Positions 52,945 through 62,276 of a stretch of 64,000 bases of DNA are shown here, one piece after another. Within the stretch, counting starts at the first letter, position 1. Each line of letters starts with the position of its first letter. The translations under genes were made by a program, and so were the position numbers. Under the pieces are notes generated by a model that ran no database searches, was not told where the DNA came from, and saw nothing but the letters and a program-made list of their open reading frames with translations. The stretch spans positions 2,108,001 through 2,172,000 of the forward strand of contig JADJLJ010000001.1 in the NCBI GenBank assembly GCA_016710165.1, given 5' to 3'. The DNA comes from Chitinophagaceae bacterium. GTDB lineage: Bacteria > Bacteroidota > Bacteroidia > Chitinophagales > Chitinophagaceae.

Positions 52945-53157
52945 TCATAATTTCCACTTGCGCCGGAGGTGAATGATGAGGGCGATGAGGCTGCCAAGAA
53001 AGAATGCATAGTACAGGTAATTTTTCCAGGAAGGGCTGTCATCAAAAAAAGCATACCCTTTATAAATGCCAATAAAGACATTCACCATCATCCATAACAA
53101 AACAATGGATATGGTCTGCAATATCGTGACCAGGAAAGCCCGGGTTTCATCCTCCAT
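52945..53157 (-). CDS. Small two-helix membrane protein
   Basis: 70 residues from the ATG at 53157 (MEDETRAFLVTILQ); two other in-frame starts at 53163 and 53172 are possible. Two membrane helices (residues ~9-30 and ~44-62) with a short loop and a C-terminal basic tail (RRKWKL). Similar unnamed proteins occur in Bacteroidota; function unknown. Confidence 0.7.
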   Translation of the reverse strand: MEDETRAFLVTILQTISIVLLWMMVNVFIGIYKGYAFFDDSPSWKNYLYYAFFLGSLIALIIHLRRKWKL

Positions 53158-53213
53158 TCCCATAGCAGCCATTTTTATTGAAACGCCGCATTAAAAGTAG
53201 CATTAATGCCGGA

Positions 53214-53981
53214 TCATTTCAGCAGCATTTTTTTAAACCTCGCACTGTCGCCGTTGAATACATTAAAGTCCACATACGCATTCACGCCATCCACCCTTCC
53301 GCTCTCATTGTGCTGCCAAAAACTCCAGCTGCGCTTTATGCGGGGTTTGTCTTTTACAAGGTAGTGAGCGATCCACAACGGGTACTCATCAAATTTTCCA
53401 TCCAGGAAGTTTTCGTAAAAATCAATATTAGTGTAAATGATGGGTTTTACTTTGTACTGTTTTTCAATCATCATCAGCCAGTCCTTTGCCCGTTGCTGTA
53501 TCTCTGCAACCGAAGCCCCGTTGGTGGCCTCAATATCCAGCACCGGTGGCAGGTCTCCTTTCGCAAGTGAGACCGTAGCTATAAAATTCTCAGCCTGCGC
53601 CTTGCCGCTTTTGGATGGAATGAAGAAATGATAGGCCCCTCTTGGCATGTTTGCTTCCTTTGCATTGAACCAGTTTTGCCGGAAACTGTTATCCACCCTT
53701 CCCAATCCTTCGGTGGCTTTTATAAAGGCAAAGCCGATCTTCACCTGCTTGTCCCGCATCGCCTTGACGGCTTCCCAGTCAATGTTCTTTTGATAACGGC
53801 TTACGTCAATACCATGAATGGCATAACTGGCGGGCAGGTCAATATCAAAAGCAGGATAGCGTACAAATTTTGGTCTGCGCAAAGCGCCGGTAACGTAATA
53901 AACCAACACAGCGGTTGCCATCAGAAGCAACAGCAGCAACACGATGAACCGGGAAAGGGACTTTTTTTTCTTTTTTGCCAA
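53214..53981 (-). CDS. GH25 lysozyme, membrane-anchored
   Basis: 255 residues. An N-terminal transmembrane helix (residues ~11-31) preceded by MAKKKKKSLSR anchors the enzyme. The GH25 domain starts at GIDVSRYQKNIDW; the catalytic acids lie in PVLDIEATNG, with IIYTNIDFYENFL and LWIAHYLVKDKP later. It cleaves the beta-1,4 bond between N-acetylmuramic acid and N-acetylglucosamine. Single gene. Confidence 0.92.
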   Translation of the reverse strand: MAKKKKKSLSRFIVLLLLLLMATAVLVYYVTGALRRPKFVRYPAFDIDLPASYAIHGIDVSRYQKNIDWEAVKAMRDKQVKIGFAFIKATEGLGRVDNSFRQNWFNAKEANMPRGAYHFFIPSKSGKAQAENFIATVSLAKGDLPPVLDIEATNGASVAEIQQRAKDWLMMIEKQYKVKPIIYTNIDFYENFLDGKFDEYPLWIAHYLVKDKPRIKRSWSFWQHNESGRVDGVNAYVDFNVFNGDSARFKKMLLK

Positions 53982-54103
53982 GCGAGGGTTTTACAGGCAA
54001 ATTTGCAGAAAAGAAATTTTACCGGCCTGCTAAAGTTTTAATAAAACATTTTGCAACAGATCACCGGGATCATGCACAGGCAATTCCCGTTAGATAAACC
54101 GGT

Positions 54104-56043
54104 TTACTTCACCAGTTTTTTCACAAATACAACCTTCTTGCCGGCCACCACAGTAAAAATATACTGGCCCGCAGCTAAATAGGCCGATGGTATTTCAAGA
54201 TACTCCGATCCGTTCAGCAGTGAAAAGGACTTATTGTATATCAACTGCCCGGCCATGTTATGCAACCGGATGGCGACAACGGGACTTGTAAAATTGCGCA
54301 GGTAAACATAAAACCGGTCCGCTACCGGGTTCGGATATACCTGCACTACATTCTGCCCGGTTACCGCATCCGCTGTCTTTTTTGTTGTATTGTTCCGGGT
54401 AACAAGCCAATAATCGGGATCGACCAGGACCGTATCGGCAACAAAGCCTATGTTTCTCAGGAACACTTCATCATTCACCTTGTTGTCTACCACAATGGTC
54501 TTTTCCTGTGATGCATTCTTGAATTTCAGGGCAACCGGCAGGTCAAAAAACTTACCGAAGTATGTGAAGTCGTCTGGCTCATCCTGACCTTTACATAGCT
54601 GCTTCCTATTTGCGACCATTCCACTTTATAGGAAGGGTAACCCTGCCCTTCAAACCAGTCTTTGAAAAATTTGCTGAGGTCCAGCCCGCTTTCTGCTTCC
54701 AGGTTCCGTTGCAGGTCGGTTGTTTTTGCAAAACCATAGATCACAGCAGGATCACTCTGGTACTTGCGTATGGCACGGAAAAAAACTTCATCACCCAGTT
54801 TCCAGCGCAGCATATACAGCAGGTAGGATCCTTTATTATAACTCAGCCTTCCGCTGAATATCCGTCCTACATTGCTTGTGTCATCTACTTTAACAGAACC
54901 GCCGGTTGCCGATGTGATATTGTTAACCACCGACCGCCGGTTGGCAATGGTATTGGCCGGGTACTTATTTTCCATGTACATGGCAGCAAGGTGCGTTGCA
55001 AAACCTTCGTTGAGCCAGATATCTTCCCAGGAGGCGCAGGTGATCTTATCCCCGAACCATTGGTGTCCGAGTTCGTGAGCAGACAGGCTTTCGTTTATAG
55101 AAACCAAAAAACTGGCCGTTTGGTGCTCCATCCCGCCTCCCCAGCCAAACTGCACATGGCCGTATTTCTCTTTGATGAAAGGATAATCGCCGAATATGCC
55201 GTGGAAATATTTGATCGCATCCAGTACATTTTGTGTACCATTCTGAAAAGAGGCAAGGCTTTCGGGGTAGCAATAGGTTTGCATGGGCAGGTTAACCGCA
55301 CCCAACTGAACGGAATTAATGAACACGGCATAATTGGTAACTGCAAAACAAACCAGGTACGAAGCAATGGGATACCGGTGCTTCCAGTAAGCCACTTTTT
55401 TTGTTCCGCCGGCGATCAATGTTTCGCCCTGCAGCAATCCATTGGACGCTGCCTTAAATGCCGCTGGGTTTGTAATGATGATGTCTATTGAATCGGCCTT
55501 ATCGTCCAGCCCGTTCTTGCAGGGCCACCAGTCACGGCTGCCGTAGGGCTCACTCAGGGTCCATATCACAGGAACTGCTCCATGCGTGGTTTGCACAAAA
55601 GAACCGAAACCGGTATTGGCCGGCGGGCCCTTATAATAAATACTTACCGAATCAAGCGTTCCGGCATTTACCGGTGCCGGGAAATTTACCTGGAGCAGGT
55701 TGCCGGCATGTGACCTGGAAAGAAGGGTATTCCGTTGCCTGACACTATCCACGTTCAAACTGTTCATCAGGTCGAATGAAATGGAACTGGCCGCAGAAGT
55801 GATCACATAATATACCGTTACTTTCCCGGTGATATAATAAACGGCCGGGTCCACTTCCCACTCACAACGGTAATACTTCACATCAAAATTAGCCGAGGCA
55901 AGCGTTCCGTTGATAATATTCAGTCCTTCATAATGTTTCTTTTCCTGTACGGATATTTCAGCTGCCGGATTGTAATTATTTTCCTGCACCTGGGCCTGTA
56001 CATTAAAACCAGCCAGTAAAAACACGATAGAAAATATACGCAT
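54104..56043 (-). pseudogene. Secreted M1 aminopeptidase with T9SS tail, interrupted by a -1 frameshift
   Basis: From the ATG at 56043 (MRIFSIVFLLAG, preceded by a TTG) through the catalytic domain: GGGMEHQT (GAMEN-like), HELGHQWFG at ~323-331 and the distal glutamate in NEGFATHL, the zinc ligands. After ...SQTTSHTSVSF the frame breaks. The downstream frame continues FDLPVALKFKNASQEK and ends with a T9SS C-terminal domain (VVQVYPNPVADRFYVY, YLAAGQYIF). Adding one base at the A6 run 54545-54550 (T6 on the coding strand) makes a single 646-residue protein. As read, the peptidase would lack its sorting domain. Confidence 0.88.
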
Positions 56044-56165
56044 ATGCAACTATTATTAAATGTTTGTATGAACAGGTATGAATGAAGTTCCTAATTTTTT
56101 GTGAAAGGGCAATAATAAGGAAGGCAAACCGTTTTTACGAAAGCCCGTTTTTAATTGCATACCTT

Positions 56166-57086
56166 ATGACGCTTACAGGCAAGAACGAAAAAAAAACCGC
56201 TGCAGTATCAAAGTCAATTTTGATACTTTTTTTTGCGCTGTGTACCGGGTTCATCGCCCGTGCCAATCATGTGTACGACACTTCCAGAAAGCTATTGCTG
56301 GCCTCGGTTGATAAAAATGAAAAAGCCGGTTATATTAACATCGGATCGAATGTGGTGTTTCCCGATGTGCTGACCGGTAATGAAGCAGAATCCCTCGGTT
56401 ACATTGAAAAATTCTCTGAGAACAGAAGGGCTTATGTCATCCGTACTTACAACCGCGGAAAAAAATATTTTCCCAAAGTAAGTGCCATCCTGAAGAAATA
56501 CGACCTGCCCGATGAACTGAAAATGCTCATAGCCCTCGAAAGCGCCTTTAATGCCAATGCTGTCTCAAAAGCCGGCGCTGTAGGTTACTGGCAGTTCATG
56601 GATGAAGTGGCAAGGGAATATGGCCTGAAATACGTTCCCAAACACAGGATCGTTACAAAGAAAGTGACCGTAAAAGGAAAGAAGCAGCTGAAAAAGGTGA
56701 TTGTAAAAAGGCAGCCTGCCGGAAGAGATGACCGGAAGAATTTCAACAAATCAACCCACGCTGCTGCCCGCTACCTGAAAGACCGAAGCCGCAACCTAGA
56801 TAATAACCTGCTTTTGATGGTGGCCAGTTACAATTGTGGTGTAGGCAATGTATGGGAAGCCATAAAAAAAACCGGGAAGGCTGATCCCGATTTCTGGGAT
56901 ATAAAAGATCACCTGCCTGCCGAAACAAGGGCATATGTGATGAACTTCATTACATTGAACGTGCTTTTTCACAACTACGATAAATTCACCGGGAACAACC
57001 TCAATTTCACCCCGGCCAGGATCAGGATCGACAACATGGAAACCCATATGACGGAAGCGCTTGATGAAGCAAGCAATGAAAAATGA
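56166..57086 (+). CDS. Lytic transglycosylase (SLT domain, MltD-like)
   Basis: 306 residues from the ATG at 56166 (MTLTGKNEKKT). A hydrophobic leader near residues 17-35 exports it. The SLT fold begins at LPDELKMLIALESAFNANAVSKAGAVGYWQFM, with the catalytic Glu in ALES, then NKSTHAAARYLKDR and VASYNCGVGNVWEAIKKTG. It cleaves peptidoglycan to 1,6-anhydro products. No LysM repeats are present. Longer starts at 56082 reach further upstream than needed. Confidence 0.9.
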   Translation: MTLTGKNEKKTAAVSKSILILFFALCTGFIARANHVYDTSRKLLLASVDKNEKAGYINIGSNVVFPDVLTGNEAESLGYIEKFSENRRAYVIRTYNRGKKYFPKVSAILKKYDLPDELKMLIALESAFNANAVSKAGAVGYWQFMDEVAREYGLKYVPKHRIVTKKVTVKGKKQLKKVIVKRQPAGRDDRKNFNKSTHAAARYLKDRSRNLDNNLLLMVASYNCGVGNVWEAIKKTGKADPDFWDIKDHLPAETRAYVMNFITLNVLFHNYDKFTGNNLNFTPARIRIDNMETHMTEALDEASNEK

Positions 57087-57173
57087 CCTGTTTCCATTAA
57101 GGCATTTTCTCCTCATTCATTTTCTTATTGTTGTTATTTAACCCGGATCCTTAACCAAGTAACCCAATCGGCT

Positions 57174-57181
57174 TACCTTTG
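57174..57181 (+). promoter_or_regulatory. -7 promoter element TACCTTTG of the radical SAM gene
   Basis: Exact TAnnTTTG with only 4 nt before the ATG at 57186, implying transcription start at or next to the start codon. No good -33 element is seen. Confidence 0.45.
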
Positions 57182-57185
57182 TTCA

Positions 57186-58216
57186 ATGCCCCGATTCAAC
57201 TGGAACGATAGTACAAACCTGTTACGTAAACTCACTTTCAGGCGTTTCACAAATGGCATGAAGGTACTCAGCAGTTTTTATGCAAGCCGTTTGCTGAACA
57301 GGCCCGTACAGTGGGGCTATCCCGTTTCCATTTCGTTTGAACCTACCACCAGTTGCAACCTGCGCTGCCCCGAATGCCCCAGTGGTTTACGGCAGTTCAC
57401 CCGGCCCACAGGTATGCTGCAAAATGATTTTTTCAGGCAGACCATTGATGAGATCCATACCGAATTACTCTACCTTATTTTTTATTTCCAGGGGGAGCCC
57501 TACCTGAACCCGGAATTTTTAAACATGGTGAAATACGCCAGCGATAAAAAGATCTATACCGCCACCTCCACCAATGCCCATTACCTTACCGACGAAGTGG
57601 CGAAAAAACGGTGGAAAGCGGTTTGGACCGCCTGATCATATCCATTGACGGCACTACGCAGGATGTGTACCAGCAGTACCGGGTGGGGGGCAACCTGGAA
57701 AAGGTGCTGGAAGGTGCAAAGAACATCATGAAATGGAAAAAGGAATTAAAGCGCAAAACGCCTTTTGTTTTCTTCCAGTTCCTGGTGGTAAAACCCAATG
57801 AACACCAGGTGGAAGATATTAAACGCCTTGCCAGGGAAGTGGGGGTGGATGAGGTTCGTTTTAAAACGGCCCAGGTATATGAGTACGAAACCGACCCCAA
57901 CAACCTGATACCAACCATGGATAAATACAGCCGCTATAAAAAAAATGCCGATGGCAGCTATACAGCAAAGAACCGGCTCACCAACCGCTGCTGGAAACTG
58001 CAGCATGCCAATGTGATCACCTGGGATGGCCTGGTGGTGCCCTGCTGTTTTGATAAAGACGCCACACACCAACTGGGCAACCTGAAAACGCAGTCTTTTA
58101 AGGAGATCTGGCATAATGCTAATTACAGGCAGTTCCGGAATGAACTGATGAAAAGCCGGAAAAATATTGATATTTGTGCCAATTGCAGCGAAGGGGTTTC
58201 TGTATGGAAAGATTAA
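57186..58216 (+). pseudogene. Radical SAM/SPASM protein interrupted by a -1 frameshift
   Basis: The N-terminal frame (57186-57635) has the radical SAM cluster site CNLRCPECPSG (CxxxCxxC). The C-terminal frame (57611-58216) holds LIISIDGTTQDVY, then a SPASM-type site with WDGLVVPCCFDKDATHQLGN and DICANCSEG for a second Fe-S cluster. One A added to the A6 run at 57603-57608 restores EVAKKTVESGLDRLII and a 343-residue protein. SPASM enzymes modify peptides or cofactors; the substrate is unknown and no precursor peptide gene was recognised nearby. Confidence 0.88.
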
Positions 58217-58243
58217 AATGCTGACATTTGCATTTTCCCAGCT

Positions 58244-59266
58244 ATGCCATCAACATTCAATAACCGCCTCCGGCAGATAATTTTACTCCTTGTCATTATC
58301 CTGCTTGCCATTTTGCTGCTGAACCAGCTTTTTATTTTTTTACCGGGTTTTTTGGGCGCCATTACCCTGTACATCCTGCTGCGGGATAGTTTTTATTACC
58401 TGACCATCAAAAAACGGTGGAAAAAAACCGGTACAGCGGTCCTGTTCATCCTGGGCAGCCTGGTGGTGATCGCCCTGCCGCTTTATTTTTCCATCCGGCT
58501 CATCTCTTCTGAACTGTCGGTCATTTTAAATAACCCCACCGAGTTGATAGCCGATGCAAAGATCGTGGGACAAAAGATATTTGATGTCACCGGTATCCAG
58601 TTAATGAACGAACAGAATATTTTAACATTTCAGAAACAGGCAGCGGCCATTATTCCTTCTTTACTTAACAGTTCTGCCGCTATTCTCAGTAATTTTGCCG
58701 TTATGTTTTTCCTGATGTATTTCCTGCTGGCGAACGGAAGGGAAGTTGAGCGGTTTCTTGACCGCTTTATCCCCCTGAAAGAAGAGAATATTGATATGCT
58801 GAGCCAGGAAACAAAGAACATGATCCGGGCAAATGCCATCGGGATACCCGTGCTGGCTATCATACAAGGTATTATTGCCACCATCGGTTACTGGATATTC
58901 GGGGTAAAGGATTTTGGCCTGTGGGGATTTCTGACCGGTGTTTTTTCCATGGTTCCCATCGTGGGCAGCGCTGTTATCTGGGCGCCATTGACCGCTTATT
59001 TATTTGCCATTGATAAAACAGGTCATGCCGTCGGCCTGCTCATCTATGCCGTGGTGCTTATCTCCAATATTGATTACGTGATAAGACTTACCCTGCTGAG
59101 GAAGTTCATGGATGTGCATCCGCTGATCACCGTGTTTGGAGTGATCGTTGGCCTGGGCCTGTTCGGTTTTTGGGGCGTGATCTTCGGGCCGCTGCTTATC
59201 AGCTATTTTATTATTTTGATCAGGATATACATGAATGAATTTGGCAAACCGGCCAACGCTTCTTAG
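58244..59266 (+). CDS. AI-2E family transporter (PerM-like)
   Basis: 340 residues with about eight membrane helices and the large polar loop of the family after the third (TELIADAKIVGQKIFDVTG). The motifs FLMYFLLANGREVERFLDRFIPL, IPVLAIIQGIIATIGYWIFGV and VGLGLFGFWGVIFGPLLISY match AI-2E exporters. Relatives move AI-2, Na+/H+ or osmolytes; which applies here is not visible. It starts 27 bp after the radical SAM gene and probably shares its transcript. Confidence 0.9.
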   Translation: MPSTFNNRLRQIILLLVIILLAILLLNQLFIFLPGFLGAITLYILLRDSFYYLTIKKRWKKTGTAVLFILGSLVVIALPLYFSIRLISSELSVILNNPTELIADAKIVGQKIFDVTGIQLMNEQNILTFQKQAAAIIPSLLNSSAAILSNFAVMFFLMYFLLANGREVERFLDRFIPLKEENIDMLSQETKNMIRANAIGIPVLAIIQGIIATIGYWIFGVKDFGLWGFLTGVFSMVPIVGSAVIWAPLTAYLFAIDKTGHAVGLLIYAVVLISNIDYVIRLTLLRKFMDVHPLITVFGVIVGLGLFGFWGVIFGPLLISYFIILIRIYMNEFGKPANAS

Positions 59267-59297
59267 CGTCACCGGTCTTGCCGCATACCTATACATT

Positions 59298-59744
59298 ATG
59301 GGCATCGAAAAAGACATCAGCCAGCAATCGTTCCGGAACGATCATCAAAAAGGGATCATCAATCTCATCTACACCTACAACTGGGTGAATGAAAAGATGA
59401 AAGCCTTTTTTGAAAAAGAGGGGATCACCGGTCAGCAGTTCAATATCCTCCGCATACTGAGAGGTGCCGGGGCCCCGATCTCCACCCTGCAGATCAGGGA
59501 ACGCATGCTGGATAAAATGAGCGATACCAGCCGTATTGTTGACCGGCTTGTACTGAAGGGACTTGCACAGAAAAATATATGCAAGAATGACAAGCGCCTG
59601 GTGGATGTAAGCATTACCGCAAAAGGAAAAAAACTTTTGGGAAAAATAGACGGACACGAAAAAGAGATGGATTCCATATTCGGCAACCTCTCCGAAGCCG
59701 AAGCCGGCCAGCTGAATAAACTTTTGGATAAGATCCGTCAATAA
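59298..59744 (+). CDS. MarR-family transcriptional regulator
   Basis: 148 residues from the ATG at 59298 (MGIEKDISQQSF); the longer frame from 59235 would overlap the transporter. The winged helix spans about residues 40-105 (ITGQQFNILRILRGAG, LQIRERMLDKMSDTSRIVDRLVLKGL, NDKRLVDVSITAKG). Ligand unknown. It is in line with the transporter before it and the GHL10 hydrolase after it and may control them. Confidence 0.9.
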   Translation: MGIEKDISQQSFRNDHQKGIINLIYTYNWVNEKMKAFFEKEGITGQQFNILRILRGAGAPISTLQIRERMLDKMSDTSRIVDRLVLKGLAQKNICKNDKRLVDVSITAKGKKLLGKIDGHEKEMDSIFGNLSEAEAGQLNKLLDKIRQ

Positions 59745-59759
59745 CTGTAAATACGATCC

Positions 59760-60971
59760 ATGAAATCTTTCTTTCCTCTTTTACTTGTTGCTTGTTGCTT
59801 AGTGCCTGTTGCTGCTGCTGCCCAGGCAAAGCCGGAGTTCCGCGGTGTGTGGGTGGCTACGGTTGATAATATCGACTGGCCGTCAAAAGGCAATTATAAT
59901 TCCGATTCGCAAAAAGTGGAATTCATAAAATTGCTGGACATGCACCAGCGCAATGGCATGAATGCGATGATCGTTCAGATCAGGCCTGTTACGGATGCCT
60001 TTTATCCGTCGCAGTATGAACCCTGGAGTGAATTCCTTACCGGCAGGCAGGGACAACCGCCGATGCCGTATTACGATCCGCTGGAATTCATGATCTCCGA
60101 AACCCACAAACGGGGAATGGAATTTCACGCATGGATGAATCCTTACCGGGCCGTTTTCAATATCAACACCTCTTCCATTGCTGCAAACCACATTACCCGG
60201 ATCCATCCCGAATGGTTCCTTACCTATGGTGACAAAAGATATTTTGACCCGGGAAGTAAGGAAGTGCAGCAGTATGTGACCAATGTGGTAAAAGATGTGG
60301 TGAACCGCTATGCCGTGGATGCCATTCATTTTGATGACTATTTTTACCCGTACCGCATAGCGGGAAAAGAATTTCCGGACAATGCGAATTTCCTTCGTTA
60401 TGGCAACGGCATGATAAAAGACGACTGGAGAAGAAGCAATGTGGATTCAATAATATGGATGCTCAGTACTGCCATAAAAAAAGAAAATCCCAAATGCCAG
60501 TTCGGGATCAGTCCCTTTGGCGTATGGCGTAACGAAGACAAGGATCCCGTTAACGGCAGCAAAACTAATGGCGCCCAAACCAATTACGACGACCTGTATG
60601 CCGACATATTATTGTGGCTCCGGAATGGATGGATAGATTATGTAGCGCCCCAGCTCTATTGGGAATTCGGGCATAGGATCGCCCCTTATGAAATTCTGCT
60701 CGACTGGTGGAGCAAACATACCTACGGCAGGAACTGCTATATCGGCCTGGGTATATACCGGGCCAACAGCAACAGCGCCTGGAAAGACATTACCCAACTG
60801 CCCCGGCAGATAGAAGCCTTGCGCAGCACTCCCAACATACAGGGTATGATCTTCTTCAGCAGCAGATCGTTCAATAATAATCCCAATGGCTGGAGCGATC
60901 GTTTGCGCCTGGATTATTTTAAAGAGCCGGCAAAGACCCCGGAAATGAACTGGATAAACAGCAGCAGGTGA
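59760..60971 (+). CDS. Exported family 10-like glycosyl hydrolase (GHL10, DUF187)
   Basis: 403 residues with a signal peptide (1-22, ...VAAAAQ). The TIM-barrel signatures are PEFRGVWVATVDNIDWPS, MNAMIVQIRPVTDAFYPS, EFHAWMNPYRAVFN, VDAIHFDDYFYPYRI and DYVAPQLYWEFG. Family PF02638 members include glycosidases acting on cell-wall glycans; the substrate is not established. It begins 15 bp after the MarR gene. Confidence 0.92.
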   Translation: MKSFFPLLLVACCLVPVAAAAQAKPEFRGVWVATVDNIDWPSKGNYNSDSQKVEFIKLLDMHQRNGMNAMIVQIRPVTDAFYPSQYEPWSEFLTGRQGQPPMPYYDPLEFMISETHKRGMEFHAWMNPYRAVFNINTSSIAANHITRIHPEWFLTYGDKRYFDPGSKEVQQYVTNVVKDVVNRYAVDAIHFDDYFYPYRIAGKEFPDNANFLRYGNGMIKDDWRRSNVDSIIWMLSTAIKKENPKCQFGISPFGVWRNEDKDPVNGSKTNGAQTNYDDLYADILLWLRNGWIDYVAPQLYWEFGHRIAPYEILLDWWSKHTYGRNCYIGLGIYRANSNSAWKDITQLPRQIEALRSTPNIQGMIFFSSRSFNNNPNGWSDRLRLDYFKEPAKTPEMNWINSSR

Positions 60972-61005
60972 TGATCTGCGGCTGTTATGCCAATTTCATT
61001 TTATC

Positions 61006-61013
61006 TACCTTTG
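61006..61013 (+). promoter_or_regulatory. -7 promoter element TACCTTTG upstream of the DegT-family gene
   Basis: Exact TAnnTTTG 40 nt upstream of the ATG at 61054. Confidence 0.5.
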
Positions 61014-61053
61014 TTATTCTTAATGGATCATTTTTAATTCTTAATTATATTTT

Positions 61054-62271
61054 ATGCCCGGTTACGAAACATGGAGCGACGCAGAACGCAAAGAAGTAAA
61101 TGACGTGCTGGAAACAGGCATCCTCATGCGTTATGGTTTTGATGGCCCCCGCAAAGGAATATGGAAGGCCAAAGAGCTGGAAGAAGCCATTTGCCAGACC
61201 TTTGGCTGCAAACATGCACAACTGGTAAGCAGCGGAACCGCCGCACTGACAACCGCCATGAGTGCATTGGGCATTGGGTATGGCGACGAAGTGATATTGC
61301 CCTCGTTTACATTTGTGGCCAGTTTTGAAGCGGTGTTAAGTGTGGGTGCTGTTCCTGTTTTTGCAGATGTGGATGACTGTTTAACGCTTAACCCGGATGC
61401 GGTGCGTAATGCCATTACATCAAAGACAAAATGCGTAATGCCCGTGCACATGTGCGGCAGCATGGCGGATATGGATGCATTACAATCGATCTGCAGGGAG
61501 CATAAGCTGCTCTTGCTGGAAGATGCCTGCCAGAGCATTGGTGGCTCCTATAAAGGAAAAAAGCTGGGTACCATCGGCGATGCCGGCACCTTTAGTTTTG
61601 ATTTCGTAAAAACCATCACCTGTGCCGAAGGGGGTGTGGTAATGACCAACCGGGAAGATGTTTATATCCACAGCGATGGGTACACCGATCATGGCCACGA
61701 CCACAAAGGCGTTGACCGTGGCGCAGACCTTCATCCTTTCATCGGCTATAATTTCCGCATCAGTGAATTGCATGCTGCTGTAGGCCTGGCACAGATAAAG
61801 AAGCTGGATGATTTCCTGGCCACCCAGAAAAAAAATCATGCCGCATTAAAAGATATGCTTTCAACGGTACCGGAAATTTCATTCCGCCGGATACCGGATC
61901 CAGCCGGCGACAGCTGCACTTTCTTAAGCTGGTTCCTTCCAACCGAAGAAATAACAAGGGCGGTGGTGGCTGAAATGAAGGCACAGAATATTTTAGCCGG
62001 TAATTTTTACTGGTACGATAACAACTGGCATTATATCCGCAAATGGGATCACCTCAAAAATTCTGTTACACTAAACACCCTGCATCCTGAGCTTAAAGCA
62101 GCTGTCATGCATCATGCCAGCAAAGATTTCAGCGCCAGCGATGCCGTCATGGGCCGCTGTGTTTCTACTGCCATCGGTCTGTTATGGACAGAAGAGCAAT
62201 TGAAAACAAAAGGCGAACAAATGGTGAATGTGATCAGGAAAGTATTAAGCCAGCAAAAGACCTTTGCCTAA
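61054..62271 (+). CDS. DegT/DnrJ/EryC1/StrS-family PLP-dependent aminotransferase
   Basis: 405 residues. The PLP Schiff-base lysine is Lys186 in FSFDFVKTITCAEGG, the PLP-ring Asp is in LLEDACQSIGG (Glu156-Asp157), and SSGTAALTTAMSALGIG is the phosphate region. These enzymes transfer an amino group to keto-sugars for surface glycans or secondary metabolites. With several glycosyltransferases in the window a glycan role fits, but no sugar-nucleotide enzymes are adjacent. The gene converges with the next by 5 bp. Confidence 0.93.
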   Translation: MPGYETWSDAERKEVNDVLETGILMRYGFDGPRKGIWKAKELEEAICQTFGCKHAQLVSSGTAALTTAMSALGIGYGDEVILPSFTFVASFEAVLSVGAVPVFADVDDCLTLNPDAVRNAITSKTKCVMPVHMCGSMADMDALQSICREHKLLLLEDACQSIGGSYKGKKLGTIGDAGTFSFDFVKTITCAEGGVVMTNREDVYIHSDGYTDHGHDHKGVDRGADLHPFIGYNFRISELHAAVGLAQIKKLDDFLATQKKNHAALKDMLSTVPEISFRRIPDPAGDSCTFLSWFLPTEEITRAVVAEMKAQNILAGNFYWYDNNWHYIRKWDHLKNSVTLNTLHPELKAAVMHHASKDFSASDAVMGRCVSTAIGLLWTEEQLKTKGEQMVNVIRKVLSQQKTFA

Positions 62272-62276
62272 CCATA

